64,000 bases of DNA from Emmonsiellopsis sp. PD_33 (GCA_032988165.1 JANTQF010000051.1:1-64000), one strand, 5' to 3'; counted from the first letter of the stretch, positions 32,304 to 45,930 are shown. Numbers and translations: made by a program. Notes: generated from the letters alone by a model not told the origin.

Positions 32304-34759
32304 TCTCACAGCCGACCAGTATATCAACAGAAGCGTATCGCACGAAAGGACTATACGTGATGACACGAGCTCCAACGGAGAGAAAGCGTAAATGTTAAGC
32401 GGTTATGGTTCGGACAGAGTAGGTGGTTGTTTGCATATTTGGTTCCCAGAGAGTCGCAATAAAAAGCTGTTCCACCCCGCACAGTTCTGCTGCTGGTCTA
32501 GGACCTTCCCCGGTTGTATTTTCCCAGATAGCGGAATACTCCTTTCAGAGCGGGTAACGGTGTAAAAAAGATCAGATGGTTTGCGTTGACCAAAAAAAGC
32601 GACCCCAAGCTACAAAACCGGCTTTGAAGGGCGATCACTTGCAGCTAGCTACAGAGGATAGGAAACTGCAGAAAGACCTAAAACGCACCAGAAATGATTA
32701 GCCAAACGCCATAGAGAGCGCACAACGAAGCGAGCGAGCCAGCGCAGTAACACGAAGTGGAGGGGACTCTATCAATCCGCCATGCGCCATGCCGGCCAAC
32801 AGATCAAAAGTGAGGCAAGAATCAGAGCAGAAAGACAGCCCAGATCTTGGTTGGACCCGTTTGTAACCCGCAGACAACGAAAACAAGAATAACCCAGGGC
32901 ACGGGAGGGTTGGGCAATTATCTCCTCTGGCAGCGGGAGACGGGGTCTTGGTTGGGCGTGTCAGGTAGCAGTACGCACAGCAGAATGGAGCCAGCTCAGT
33001 CCAATGATGCCGAGCGTGCAGCGGTGTTCCTCCAGCAAGAGACGGGATTCGACAACTGGCTAGTTTGCATTATACCCCTAGACTAGGCTAGACAGCACAG
33101 GGAGAACTGGTGGTGGTGTGAGTGTGGTGAGGGCGGCTTGTTCCTGAACGCTCAGGCCGGCCAGCTGAATGGCGGCGAAAGGTGCGGGGAAGCGGATATA
33201 GGGAGATGGTGAGGAAGATGCGGAGGATCCTAGCAGGATCTCGGATCGATCACTTGGAGAAGGGATAAAGAGCGGCAGATGCGATGGGAAGGCCGAGTGG
33301 TGGTGGTTGTTGTTGAGCGTGGTTGTTGTTGTGGTTGTGGTGCAGCTCGACGTCGTTTTTTGTTTTTGCTTTTCCCAGTCCGGCCTCGCCAAACCAGCCC
33401 ATAGCGACCATCTCAAATATCTAGATAAATACACCCTCCAGTCTACAACAAGGCAGCAGACATCCCTGGCCGATTTATTAGCTGCCTCGTCTTTTACCTC
33501 CCCCTATCTCCTGTGCCTGGCGTGCCTTGCATACAGCGTGGCGGAGTCTGAGAATTAATTGCAATGTGGGCTGTCGCCTTATTTAACTACAGCAATCACA
33601 ATGACATAATTGTCTCGAGAAAATATGGGCTGGATATATTAGAGCTCATTATTAGCATTGTTATTATCCTCCCCAGAGTCAATAAAAAGCAGAACTATGG
33701 AGATATGCTGCTGTTCCATCTTGTATCCCAGGATAGTCTTAATGATGGTTCCAGACAGTTTATCAAACCGAGATGTCCCTCAGATCAAGGTATGTAGTAT
33801 ATTAGCCACAGAAACTACTAAATAGCTAACTGGTCCTAGCAGTGAGCTTCTTGAGATCCAGTACTTTATTATCCTGTAATCAACTCTAACTGCTTCACTG
33901 TCACTTGAAATCAGAGCTTGAATCTTCACACCTCACTTAGAGATGTCAGTGGATATCCATATACTTGCTTAAATAGCATTTTCGCGCCTAGAGAGCTCTA
34001 TCATAACTCAAAGCCTTTGAATTTTCTTCAGTGATGTTTGCCTGCATGAAGAGTCACACAAAGAGTTAAGAACTTCCCTCCCACTCCTGTTGCTGAGCAT
34101 TCATCAACTCAGATGGAACAATGGCTATTGTGTTTGTCAAACAGTTTTCATGTCTGGTTGCAATCCACATCCTAGAGGTGATCTCCCCTCCCTGATATCT
34201 GCATATGTATCATGGTTTCCCTAGGTGAGAGTTGGCTGCAATGCAGTTAAGGAGTCAAAAGTTAGAGATTTATAAACTAATAGAAATTAAAATATGTATG
34301 TTAACTAGTGTCCTATGTATGTGACATATTTGGAATGGTTTGGCTGGGCAGCTAGTTTCATAACTCCTTGCCCAATGCTTTTGTTGAAACCAAGTAGTAT
34401 ATGTTCAAGTAAACACTTGGAAAGTGAATTATATGTAAATGAAATAGATAAATCATGCCATGAATACAAGAGGAAACCAGGCAAAAAGTCAACGAGGTAT
34501 CAAATAGGATTATTAAAGGGGTGGGTGAAGAAGGAAGTAGGCAAAATGAGAAGGGGGAGAAAAAGAAAGAAATCATTAACAAAGACAAGGTACATGAACA
34601 AGAAGAGACATCAAAAGTTCATTAAATGGTACTCAAAACAAAAGCAAATCCAAAACAGCCGGGCTCATATCAAAAAAATAAGGAAGAAATCGCACCAACT
34701 AAAAACCTTCCTTTTGTTGTTTTATCTAACGCTTATCCCTATCCGTTCCCCCCCTTTTT
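32304..34759. other. Intergenic region including an A/T-rich tract
   Basis: The first ~1.2 kb (to about 33550) is ordinary composition and holds the J-protein promoter. From about 33560 to 34740 the sequence becomes distinctly A/T-rich with frames full of Lys, Ile and Tyr and no recognisable protein; 34315-34779 (+) is one such frame. The switch in composition suggests a decayed insertion, but no terminal repeats or transposon proteins can be seen. Confidence 0.45.
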
Positions 34760-37700
34760 TTACCTCTCCCCTTCATTAGAATTATTACTTCCTCCATCAT
34801 GTCCACCTGCCCCTCCAAATCCATCTGCATTAGAAACACCTTCACCTCCACCGATACCGCCATACCCGCCGCCACCGAAAAAGAATCCATTAAACAAGTC
34901 ATATTGAACGCCCTCGCTCCAATCATGTTGAAAGTCGACCGCCATTCCGAATCCCAGATCTAAACCAGTCCCACCAGCTGGTCCGCCGCCAGCTGGTCCG
35001 CCAAAATTTGGTATGGACATCATGTTTATATCGCCTGTGCCGTCCGAGTCGCTGCTGGCTGTGGGATGGTCGTAGATATAGGTTGTAGGATTGTTATTTG
35101 TAGAAGCGGAGGTAGAAGGGTTTGTGTGGTTGGTAGGAGGACTCATGTCGAATTTCAGGTTGGATAGGTATTCTTGTTGCTGTTGCTGGTGGGGGTCTTG
35201 GTGGGCAGAGTGCTGGGCTATGGGGCTGAGGTTTGAGCTGTTGAAGGGGTTTGTCTGAGGGTCTGTGGTTGGAGTGGTGGTATAAGCGTAGGAGTATTGT
35301 CGGTGGTGCTGTGGTTGAGTATGAGGGGGCGGTTGTTGGTGCTGCGGAGCATGGTGAGGATGATGTTGGGAAGAGCCTGCTTCTTCGTATTTAATATGTT
35401 GAGTCGGGTAGGGTTGTCGGGTTTGATATTGCTGCGTGGTGGTGTATTGGTTCTGCTGTTGAGTGGGGTGGCCACCGTCATGGTATTGGGATTGCGATTG
35501 CTGATGTCCATCGTTAGGGAAAAGGTCGTGAAGTCCCATGTCGAAGTGTGGCCGGATACGCATGGGCGGGGGTTGGCTAGATTGCTGTTGTTGTTGATGC
35601 TGTTGTGTTCTCATAGGCATAGCTGATTGGTAGCCATCGGCCCGATTGCCATGGTTTTGGGTTTTCTTAGCGGAGTTATCTGCTGGGATACGCTTCTTCA
35701 CGGGGGCGCCAAGAGGTGTTTTAAGTGCATCCGAGTCTGAGGCAAATCCCGTAGTAGACAGGCACATTTGGACTGTTGCCTTGCTCATCCGTTCGAAGGC
35801 ATCGCGACATGCTTCAGCGGGTGGGCATTTCTCCATCAGATCTCCGAGAACAGATGTTGCGGCAAGAACGGTAAAATCCACAGAATCAAGGGTCTATTTT
35901 GGAAACTAGTCAGTCTAGGGCGCGACCCGTCTTGGTCGATTCAGGATAAGTACTCACCAGGCGGCTTCTGACGACAGGAGAGTGCCAAATTGCATATAAG
36001 AATGAGATACCTACGTAGAATTAGTAAGACATTCCAACAACACTCAACCAAGATGGGAAGGCGATTCTCACCAGCCATGAAAAGATGATGCGTGGCCAGG
36101 TACGTATAATTGACCAACCTAACCCGATGCAATTGACGATAAAGCCTCAAAACCTTTTGTCCAGCTTCTGCAACCTTAACATAGATATCATCTTCATCCT
36201 CAGCATCCTCCAGGTTTGTCATCGATGGACTCGATACATCTTCCGTGGGGTTAAGCTCACCCGCCAACGGTGCGGGCACAACTAGGCTTTGGCGATAAAG
36301 CATTATTAATGCCTGCCAATAGTTAAGTTCTAGAAATTCAACAGAAAACTGAACGCCAATATCCTCAGTTTTGGGCGCGGAATCCTTCCATTCTTCCAAC
36401 CGGCGATGAATGTCTTTCCGCCAAGAACGGAACGAGTCGAAGTTAGCTAGGAAAGGTGAGGGGAGGTTCGTATGCATGAAGGCGTTGCTCCGATTTTTGC
36501 CTATTTTTCTCGCCATCCTTGCCTGCTGGTGCTGGAGAACCTGCTGAATTTCCGATTGCAAAAGCCGGAGCTTAAAGTAGTGGTGTGATGCGTGTTTATA
36601 ACTGGTTGCATTGGAGGGCGGTCGTGTAAATCCCTGCTTAGTGATGTATTTGTCGTCAAGAAGGGAAGGGAACTCGGTTGTGATAACTTGGTCTGTGATT
36701 CCAAAGGGACGTCCGACACAGGTGCTGACCAGCCTGTCGAAACAATAAGTGCACCACCACAGTCTTCTCCGGAGATCCCGGACCCATTCGCGGCGCCCCC
36801 GCTCCTTAGGATCAATCTTCAACCGGGCCTTACGATTTCCTGCTGATTTTTCCTTTGTGCCACCCTTCGATTTCATTTTCCTGGTGCTTTCTTCCTGCTC
36901 GGTAATAGAGTCGATACCGGTACCATCCTCGTAATGCAACCCAAGATCGATAGCCAGGCGCACAGCAACACCAATGATATACCACAGGCCGGGTGCGACA
37001 GGGCGTAGAAGAGCAAAACTTGCTAGAAGCAGTACGGCTTGCAGTTCTTCAAGTCCTCCTCCAAAGCCATCTGTGTTTTGAGCAGATCCTAGGAAAGCTT
37101 CCAAGTGCACAACAGCAGATGCGTGGTATTCTTCCGGCTGATATTGCTGGAATAGTAATTTCTGTCGCTTTTGTGTAGGGGATGAGGGGGATCTGTTGTG
37201 GTTTCCCTGAATTTCCTGATCCTGCGGGCGGATATCGCTTTTAGCATCAAATATGATGCCTGCACCAATCGCGCATATGATATTTAGAAGATACAGATCT
37301 CGAGACGATCGGCTCTTCTCATCGACCAAGTACACACGGTGGAAAACCTCCATAAAGTCACCTCGGTGTAGTATTGGTATCTGCGGGTTAGCGTGTTCGA
37401 AATACAAATTCACAAGGCGTTCCGCAACCGATTGATCCGGGAAAGGTGCCTGCTTCATCTTCGGCTTTGCTTGTAATCCGAAAAACGAATCTCGCATTGA
37501 ACTACCACCGGTACTTGCTCCTAATCCAGTCCCTTGTCGGTCGGAGGACTTAAGAGCGCCCCGTTCGGACGCATTTGTCGATACGGAGCTCTTGACCGCG
37601 GTAAAAACAACCCGTGCGAATGAGATACCAGACGTGGAACCAAGATATCGAGGGTCTGAAGCGCCTTGAACGGATACCATACCAATATTTGACACCAAAT

Positions 37701-38445
37701 TATCGATCCGACGTTCTGATTCGTCTGTTTGCTGTTTATTGTCTGCGTCCTCGTCCGCGTCTTTGTCGGGCCGAGAAGTCGAGTCGGATACCACTCCATT
37801 ATCGGGCTCTCTTTCACGCTTAACTTTCTGGTTGGAATCCCTCCTAATCGGGGGTATTCTTTCCTGGCTTTTTCGAGTTTTGGGGATCACAGGGCGCACA
37901 GCACCACCGTTCTCTTCCGGTGCAGGTTCTCCCGAAGACGAGCCGGTACCAGGCCCCGCCTGGTTTTCCAATTCTATTTCCCCCTCAAAAGCCTCTGGGG
38001 GCCTAAATTCTATCCCATTATCTGCTAACGTTTTTTCCAGGTACGCCACGCGGGACTCTAGGAAAAACACATAGCTGCGGGGTATTTCTCGCTTCGTAGT
38101 GGGGTCATATCCAACACAGTGAACACGGGCTTTTTCACACGACTGACAACGAGGAAGGTTCTGGTCGCAGCGATTTTTCCGAAGGCGACACCGGTTACAG
38201 GCCGAGACATTACGGAACGATGAGTAGGAGGATGAAGACGAGGTGGCATTACTGGTAGACATTGTGGGGAGTATATTTTCGGGCAAGGACAAACGAAGAC
38301 CGCGGTCATTGGAGTACAGACGGTCCGATGGATACGGATGATGTGGATTGATAGAGGAAGGCTCATCCGAAGTAAATGGTCTCTTGATACCACCGGATAC
38401 AGAGGCGAGGGACCTCGAGGGCGAAGTTGGAACCAAATTTAGCAT
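34760..38445 (-). CDS. uaY: Zn2Cys6 transcription factor, UaY/Ppr1-like
   Basis: Three exons (36072-38445, 35958-36010, 34760-35893) give 1186 residues. The Zn2Cys6 cluster has perfect spacing, CX2CX6CX6CX2CX6C, at about residues 83-110 (CNRCRLRKNRC...). It is followed by GYDPTTKREIPRSYVFFLES and a short coiled coil, the linker signature shared by yeast Ppr1 and Aspergillus UaY. UaY activates purine-utilisation genes in response to uric acid, while Ppr1 activates pyrimidine genes. The middle holds the fungal-specific regulatory domain (YFEHANPQIPILHRGDF, then LRRRLWWCTYCFDR), and the C-terminus is Gln/His/Pro/Gly-rich and probably activating. Length is near UaY (about 1060). A 53-nt middle exon encodes ISFLYAIWHSPVVRSRL and is needed for the frame. 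The first in-frame ATG is 38445; the frame is open further upstream. Family sure, exact orthology not. Confidence 0.82.
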
Positions 38446-38514
38446 GACCGACAGGTAGGGACACCATTTCTTTGAGGCGAAACTGTATGTAGAATAGGGT
38501 ATCCGTTCAGACAC

Positions 38515-41500
38515 GTCCTCATGTTCAGGCTCCTTGGTATTATCCCTTCAAACTCTTTTGATTTTTGGGGTGTTGCCTTCCGGGTCTAGAATATCAGGTA
38601 TCGCGGGTTTCGAGAGGATAGAGAACCGGAGGATGGCGTTTCCTACAATCGTAGGATATAATCTTTTGGATAGGAAAAGACGTAGCTAGGTCGTGGCGTC
38701 GGATATGCTTCAGAGGGTCTGGCGCACGGCAGGGGTAGCTGTCTATCTAGGAGAAAGGACTTGGCGCGGAGATGGAAGTGAACGCGGACGGTAGGTAAAA
38801 GGAATTGGTGATTTCGTATACGGCTATCAGGCGATTGAATGAAGATACATCCAGAGATCCCAGTCAGACTATTCCGGTAGTTATTTTCTGCGTTATTTGT
38901 AATCCTCTTGGGGGATAAGGCTCCAAGGCGCGAAAATTTGCGAACTGTTGAGTCGACGTATGCGAACCGAGAAAAGGGACAATTCCCACAAACGAACGAC
39001 AGGCCAGGAACAGTAAACTCTAATACGGCTTTCCGTGGCGAGACAGGCTGAAGAATGGCAAAGAAAGGCGTTCGGGCCGGAGAGAAAAATGGCAGGAAGC
39101 CCGCGAGCGGACGAGATGATGCAAGATAGGGCTGGATCACGGGGTTGGGGGTTGCATTCTGGCGTTATCAGGTGCTAGTGGGCGTTAGTCTGATAAACGT
39201 CGTATCGAGCAGGCCAAATACCACGCAAACAAGCATGCTGCTGCTGCGGCGGCTAGGGCGATTGGGCTAGTTTGGACGAGCTTGGGCGCACAACAGCTGG
39301 TTGTGGCCATGGGGAAATTCTCAAACAGCGGCGGGGTGGTACGGACGGCCTATTTTTGGCGAACGGGGGGTGGGCAGCTTGTCCATGGCATGGCTCTCCA
39401 CCGGACACGGCATAACGGTTTCCACCCATAACCAAACCACACAGACAGCGGAGTGCACGTCGTCCTGAATATCCAGGAGGTGACAGATAGATCGCCCGCT
39501 GCAAATGCCCCGCCGCCGTCAAGCAGACAGGCCAGTGTCGCAATCGATGGCGGTCGATCTCTCTTCGATTCGCGAGACGTTCCCCTCGACGTTCGATGCG
39601 AGAACTAACTAACCCAATGCGGCTGACCTCGGTTCCGACCTGTCCGCCAAGACCTGACTAGTCCCGATATGGCGGTCACGTGCAGCCATTATCAGATCCC
39701 CTTTCTGTCTCTTTGGCGCTACGGGAACAATCAATCCACTTGGTCGACGCCGAATTGACGCGATGGACATGGCTGCAGCCCGATTTCGATGTCTGTCATG
39801 CCGCATTTATCTCTGCAAACTTGTTTTTATCCCCCGATCTGCGCTCGATGCGCCCCCTGGTTGTGACGTTGGGCCGATCACCAGGTACCGGCGGGGAATC
39901 GCCTCCGGAGGGTGTAGTCCAGCCTTGTCTGAAGACCGTTCGTCTGCTGAGATAGAGGGGCTGACCGCTTTTTCTGGAGCCTCTCTTATCCAATTGATGG
40001 CCCATGTGGGGTTGGGCCAGTTCCTTTGGAGGGGTGTCTCGAGGGAAAACGACGATGGGGAACTTGCTCTATCATTCCTACGCAATTCTTTCCTATCAAG
40101 ACTCAAGAAGCCATTTGCATTTGCAATTCAATGCTCGGCATATGAATATGTCGAACAAAATTCTCTGGAAAATGTTTCTTCAACCAAAGGAGCCGCAGAG
40201 CTTTGACATGGATTCGAAACTACCCCTGGTCCCCACCACCCAGCAAGACCCTAAACAAGCACAGACCTTGTTCCCAAAACCCCCCCGCTCCAAATCCGCG
40301 AAAACAGCCAAGCGACGACATGCCAGCAGGATATTTCTGAGCTTGAAGAAAACTACACGTCCATGCGAAACCAAACTTTCCATCCGGTTCCTACACCACA
40401 AGATTATTTTCTATATACATAGATCATGTCCTCCATCCTCACAAACTTGTAGGCGTGTGGGTTTTTACTCGCCTATTTAATTTATGGAGCATTTGCATGA
40501 GTATCTGCAGTCTCTTATCTGAGGGAGAAAACAAAATCGCATGCCCTGCTCGGTACGGGTAAAAGATGAAGAAAGATATCCTACGCACGTACCGATTTAA
40601 CCGTTGAGTCCGTCGGAAGCAAATAGTTGCTTTCTAATCCAATCAACAGAGTCGCAGCAAATCGGTCACCAGCGAGCAAACGCAATCACTATCGGCCCAT
40701 AGGCATTTTGCCCGTTTCGAAACATGCAGGCACAAAATAACAATCATCCTAATAATCTTCCGAAATATGCATAATCAATTCCATCATTATCTCAGATTGA
40801 ATCCACCAGCATATACCCTAGTTTCATGGGGGTGGTTAAGGTAGCATTGGTAGTCCTTGTCGTGCATGTTTCGCGGCTTGGCTCGAGCGCCCCCGCTGCC
40901 CCTTATTTTCCTTCAAAATATTCATGCTATTCTACCCCCAACTATGAGTTCTTCATGTGAAAGCTGTTTCTTTTTCGGGGCAATAAGGAGCTCTGATCAA
41001 CTGAGCTGGTTTGCTTGTTGTACCAACATGCACGTACTTGAAACAACCCCCATCTTCACACATCTACTACTAACCATGCCAATATCTTGGCCACCCAACC
41101 TCATAGCATATTCTTGGGCTGAAGAAACATGAATGATTTACATAAAGGCCTCAATACATATCTGGAAATTAAGGAATGAAGTGCATGCTTAGCCGCTCCG
41201 TACGTGGCAGGTCATCAACTAGACCCACAAATGTGATGTGCGTATTCCCTCCTCCTGAATCTTCCCTCACATCATTACTGATTTCGTGCTTAGAAACCGG
41301 CTCTGTCGTTGCGACGGTGTTAGAGAAAGATGGGACGCCTACCCTATCACTCAATCAATCAATCAATCTCTCGGAACGAAGTACAATCCCGCCATTTTCC
41401 ACATCACGATAATCGAGAGAATACCGACTCGTCGATCCCCCTCTCGAGGAGAATTGCGCTACCGTGGCTTGCTCACGGAAAATCCCTTGGTTAAGCTAGG

Positions 41501-43169
41501 CTGATGCCCCGTTTCAATCTCAAAGATGGGGGAAAGGGCAGACGAAGTAAACGGGCGTCCTGGACGGTTCCAAAAGCGACTCCCGAGATCGAGTGGCTCT
41601 CTTCCACATACCGCCGAATATCAAGCCCCGCAAGGGAATACAATATATAGATGGCACGGATGCAGAGACGTGACCATTGCTGGTACTACTGCTGCTGCTG
41701 CTGCGGAGTGGTGCTCAAGGGCACCCAATCTATGCTGAACGGCAAAAGAGGATAAATTATCCCGGGACAGTTGAGTATAACTGTTCCGTCAATTTCCTGC
41801 CTCAGCCATGCAGTTTGCCCTCCTGGGTGAATTGCGTTATGCCTTTAAAGGGTCTACTTGAAGATAGTAACCCAGAACATAGGAGGCTCTTTCTATCCAT
41901 TCCTTTCGGGTCTCGCAAATGATCCTCTCTCGATAGCTGGCGACACGTATACGCCTCTGCTTAGGAGATTCAAAGGACATAACCTAGCCAATTGTTATAC
42001 TAGACGTTGGACTTTTCTTTTCCTCAGGAATAGGGAGGTGGACTGGAATGGTTGTGACTGTTGAAAGGGGATAAGTAGTTGGGTTTCTCGGGACGATGTC
42101 TGGAAGGGCAAATCACAATCGACACTGATATGAACCGACAAGGCAAGAGAATTTCCAGAACCTCGTGGGAATGTGGTAGTTCTGACAGAGGAACTCTCCA
42201 CGCCATTCAGAGGATTGACTTGCATCGATAGACAGATAGGTAGGCGGGCGGGCTAGGATTAGCAGGGTTTTCTTACCATGCCAAATAATCTTCAAAGGCT
42301 AGGAGGGGTGGCAGCATCAACAGGCTTTATACTTACGGTTTTAAGTGTTGTTCGTGTCCTGGTGAGAAATAATAGCAACGGGTGGATAGCTTATCAGCCG
42401 CAAGGGGCAATGAAATTTCCCCACCCCCTTATCCCAAGAGAAAAGCCAAGGTAGGACGGGAGCCGTCGCAAATGGCGGAAGCATGAGGGCCAGTAATGAG
42501 TAATATATCTAGATAGACAAGCTAATCAACAATATCTATTCCTACCCTCAAGCTCAAGCATACCAGCCCAACCTCCCCTGTCCATGACAGAATGTGGAAT
42601 ACACAATGTAATGCAAGCTGGAGCCACTGAAACCTCAAATGTAATGACATGAGCATGCACATGGTGTCTAGCTCTGAGTCATAAATCTGAGATTCTCTGG
42701 CATAGATGGGTGACTAGCTACATTGTGCAGTGCCACTCTTTTCTCCTCTGTTAGAGTCTTGGTAGGTAAAGGACTGTTAACTGTTTTTATTAACTTTGAA
42801 GGCTGCTCACAAAAGGATCCAAATATGACTACCTGTCCACATTGTGGGACACCAGCAAAATGTGTCTGATAGAAGTTGGAAGTAAGATAAAACAAGTGTT
42901 GTTGAGATTCTAAATTTTGAAGACAATAAAGACTGGAAATCCCCCCCCCCCCCCCTCACTCCGATGAAGGGATATTTAGAAATTAAGAAACACAACACAG
43001 AAGATCCAGCAAATTGACTCAGGAAATGGCAGGAACCAAACCATTTCAGATAAAGCTGTTCATTAACTAGGAGGTAAGTCTGCACATCTTGATTCAAGGA
43101 ATGCAATCCTATCCCCCTTGGAACTTAAACCATTCTAATCCTTGGTAACAATAGTTTGTTAACTTGATA
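38515..43169. other. Gene-poor region of about 4.6 kb
   Basis: The first ~0.7 kb is the promoter side of the UaY-like gene. Beyond it I find no convincing gene: frames at 39763-40206 (+), 40004-40480 (+) and 38643-39140 (-) encode no recognisable protein and have no splice support. Sequence from about 42480 is more A/T-rich and leads into the aldehyde dehydrogenase pseudogene. A run of 15 C residues lies at 42941-42955. Confidence 0.5.
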
Positions 43170-44855
43170 GATGGGCCCACGTTTCCCGCATCCAACTCAT
43201 ACAATAATAAAACTTTCGTCCAGGATATCCAGCAAGCTGGTGTTGAGGATGTAAACACAGCTGCCACAGCGGCAAAGTCTGCTTTGGAAACTGGTCCATA
43301 GAGCACATATTCTGCCGCACAATGCATGGTATACTTGATGAAACTGGCTGGTCCGGTTGAAGAAGATGTAGAAAAGATAGCACGTCTAGAAACACTTTCA
43401 GCTGGTATACCAATATCCAATGTGAGATATTTAGTATCCGGCAGTGCAACTGCTTTAGGATGTGAGTGCATCCTTTTCCCAACTTCTGATTGCCCTTGGA
43501 TTACCAAAGCTGACCACACACCTTCTAGAATTCGGTAGCTAGGTCGACAAACTTCAGAGAGAAGCTCTGTCTGTCCAGGATGGGGCACACAGGTTTACAG
43601 TCCAAAAACGTATTGCGACTTGTGGAATAATCACCGCTTGGAATGCCAGTGTGCTGTATTTTGGAGTCAAAGCCGGTGCAGCATTGGCTGCGGGGAACAC
43701 CATCATTCTCAAGGTATCTGAGTTCAGCTCTCTAAGCACTTTGGAGCTGGGATCCCTTATCAAAAATGCGGGATATCCCCCCCCCCCCCTCGGCCCGAGT
43801 AGTAAATTTTTTCTCAGGGAGTACAGAAACAGCTCCCTCTCAGTATCCCACAGGGACAGCAGGCTCATCAATTTCACCGGGAGTTTGCCAATGGGGGAGA
43901 CAATCCATGAGATAGATGGCAGTGAAAAGAAACCTTAAAAAGGTAATTTTGGAGCATGGTTGTAGATCTCCAGCACTTGTCTTAGATGACACAGACATGG
44001 CGACTGAATTCAGGGGATAGGAAGCCCCTTTCATTCTCCTGCTGAGAAGCCAGATAATGGTAAGCTTTGGTGGCTATACTGCCAATATCATCACTCTCAC
44101 TGGGATACCCCGCATTGGTAAGAAAGAGCATTACAGACCTGATTTCAACGCAGAATACGCCTTTGACCAGTACCGACTAGTACCGCCAAATAGCCACCAG
44201 ACGGATCCCGGTCCATAAGAATGTAGGCCCCGCCTTTATTGAGGAATTGAAAGCTTCTTTAGAGCAATAGGGGGCCGCATTTGCATCAGATCCCATGCAC
44301 CCCACGGCGTTTTACGGCCCTTTGGCCAGTCAAGCCCAGCTCGACCTAGCCCTGAAGTTCTTAGAGATCGGCAAGAAAGCGGGCAATATTGTGACTGGAC
44401 TGGGAGGTGAGGGGTCCAACATTCAACTGACAATTTTCATGGACCCACCAAAGGATAACCCCTTACTTAAGGAGATAATATTTGGTCCACTTCAGGTTAT
44501 CCAACATTCAGAAGCAAGGAGGGGCCGGTTTCCGTGGGAAACTATGCTGAGTTTGGGCTCATAGGTAAACAATGGGTTTTGACCCAAGGTATTCCTTGGT
44601 GCCTTTTCCCCCCTTTGTTAACCACTCCAATTGATGTGCGACAAGCCACTGCTGCCATATTCACCAAAGACATGTCCCTGGACCCTGCGACCTCCGAGGG
44701 AACTAGAAGCCGGGAGGGTCATCGTCAATTCACCGTATGTAATCAATTTCCAGCTTCCGTTTGGGGGTCTCCAACAGAGCAGAATCGGCGTGGATATATG
44801 CAGAATGGGACTGCAGGAGTTTCATGTAATAAAAGGTGTGTACATTAAAGTCTGA
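43170..44855 (+). pseudogene. Aldehyde dehydrogenase pseudogene
   Basis: Pieces of an NAD(P)-dependent aldehyde dehydrogenase appear in order but in changing frames. The N-terminal part is near 43190-43420 (QDIQQAGVEDVNTAATAAKS, later VEKIARLETLSAGIPIS). The cofactor-fold part is near 43590-43770 (RIATCGIITAWNASVLYFGV, then ALAAGNTIILKVSEF). NFTGSLPMGETI is near 43870, a degraded KKVILEHGCRSPALVLDD near 43935-43995, and the C-terminal part runs from 44295 to 44855 (ending ELEAGRVIVNSPYVINFQLP and FGGLQ). Stops interrupt it, including TAG where the family has Trp after LETGP. The Glu motif ELGG is changed to EHGC and the catalytic Cys motif cannot be found. A 13-C run (43777-43789) also lies inside. 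Decay is old and the copy cannot make an enzyme. Confidence 0.88.
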
Positions 44856-45695
44856 TATGAAGACAAGGAAGGAGATGAGATGAAAAAGCACCCAATTGGC
44901 GAGCAATTAGACTGATGAGTGTCTCTTTGACTTTGACGCATTCAGCAAACAATTTTCAACCGGATGGGCACACCCGAAGCTTTCGCCCAGGAGGTTGATT
45001 CGGTATATTGACAAGAACAATAATAGTAAAGAGAGATAATGTTCCTGGCCCATACCAAAATAAACCGATTGGACGTTCTTGAAGGGCAAACATCCTTCCT
45101 GTAGCATGCGCCTCAAAGAGTCAAAGGTCCATCTGTTTACCGTACCGTACGCATAACAAGTGCCGAATTATACGCAAATCTCAGCTTGTTCCCATGGTCG
45201 AGCACTGAGTGGAACCACGCCCTGGAGGCTCAGGGTTTAGCCTCCGAGAAAGTTCCATGCATCCATTCAAACGATTTCCGGGGCACAAGGGTATACGGGC
45301 ATCCATGCATTGCATAGCCATTCCAAATGCATATCAATAGGTAAACATGATCCAGCTGACCATTTTGTTTGTCTGATAAACCAAAACGTCAGCACCGTCG
45401 ATTGGGGGCGCCATCACATACATCCTCGCCCCGTCTGAATTGTGGACAGCCCATCCCTGGACGAAGTGGCTATCAGTGTCTAGTGTATTTTGTTTCCCAT
45501 TCCCGAAAAGACACGGAGAGGCGGGATTCATGATATCATGCTCAGGCTCGTTTTCAACATGCAATATGCAACGTGATTGCAATCTCCTTGGCCGTCCAGA
45601 GGGATATGTAGAAGAGATAGGGGCAAAAGAAGAAAAAAAAGGAACAGCCCATGGTAAGTGCAAAGAGCAAAAAGATTGAAAATCAAGAAAAGAGG

Positions 45696-45721
45696 TAATA
45701 ATAATAATAGTAATAATAATT
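45696..45721. repeat. (TAA)n microsatellite
   Basis: Imperfect TAA repeat, interrupted once by TAG, in gene-free sequence. Confidence 0.9.
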
Positions 45722-45930
45722 ACTAAAATATTATCGTGGTAACGTCAATGATAGTAGTACCAAATTGATAACTTACCCGCGCTTGAGGCGAGATTCCGGG
45801 TCATCCGGCTTCACCGCCCCTCATCCCACCCATATCAGGCCCCACTAGAAGCCGAAAATATATCATAAATCTTAGCTCAGAGGCGGGGTTGACGGAGGCG
45901 CGCGGACAGGGGCCGTTCAGGAGTCAAAAG

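Noticed and set aside
34315..34779. 154-codon Lys-rich plus-strand ORF
   Set aside because: It is composed of A-rich DNA in an A/T-rich block, overlaps the regulator's 3' end and has no recognisable domain.
38643..39140. 165-codon minus-strand ORF upstream of the UaY-like gene
   Set aside because: It lies where the leader/promoter of the regulator is expected, is not similar to any known N-terminal region, and has no clear splice into the gene.
42668..43588. Minus-strand ORFs of up to 159 codons over the aldehyde dehydrogenase remnant
   Set aside because: The plus strand carries the family motifs in order; the minus-strand frames are shadows of the pseudogene and its flank.
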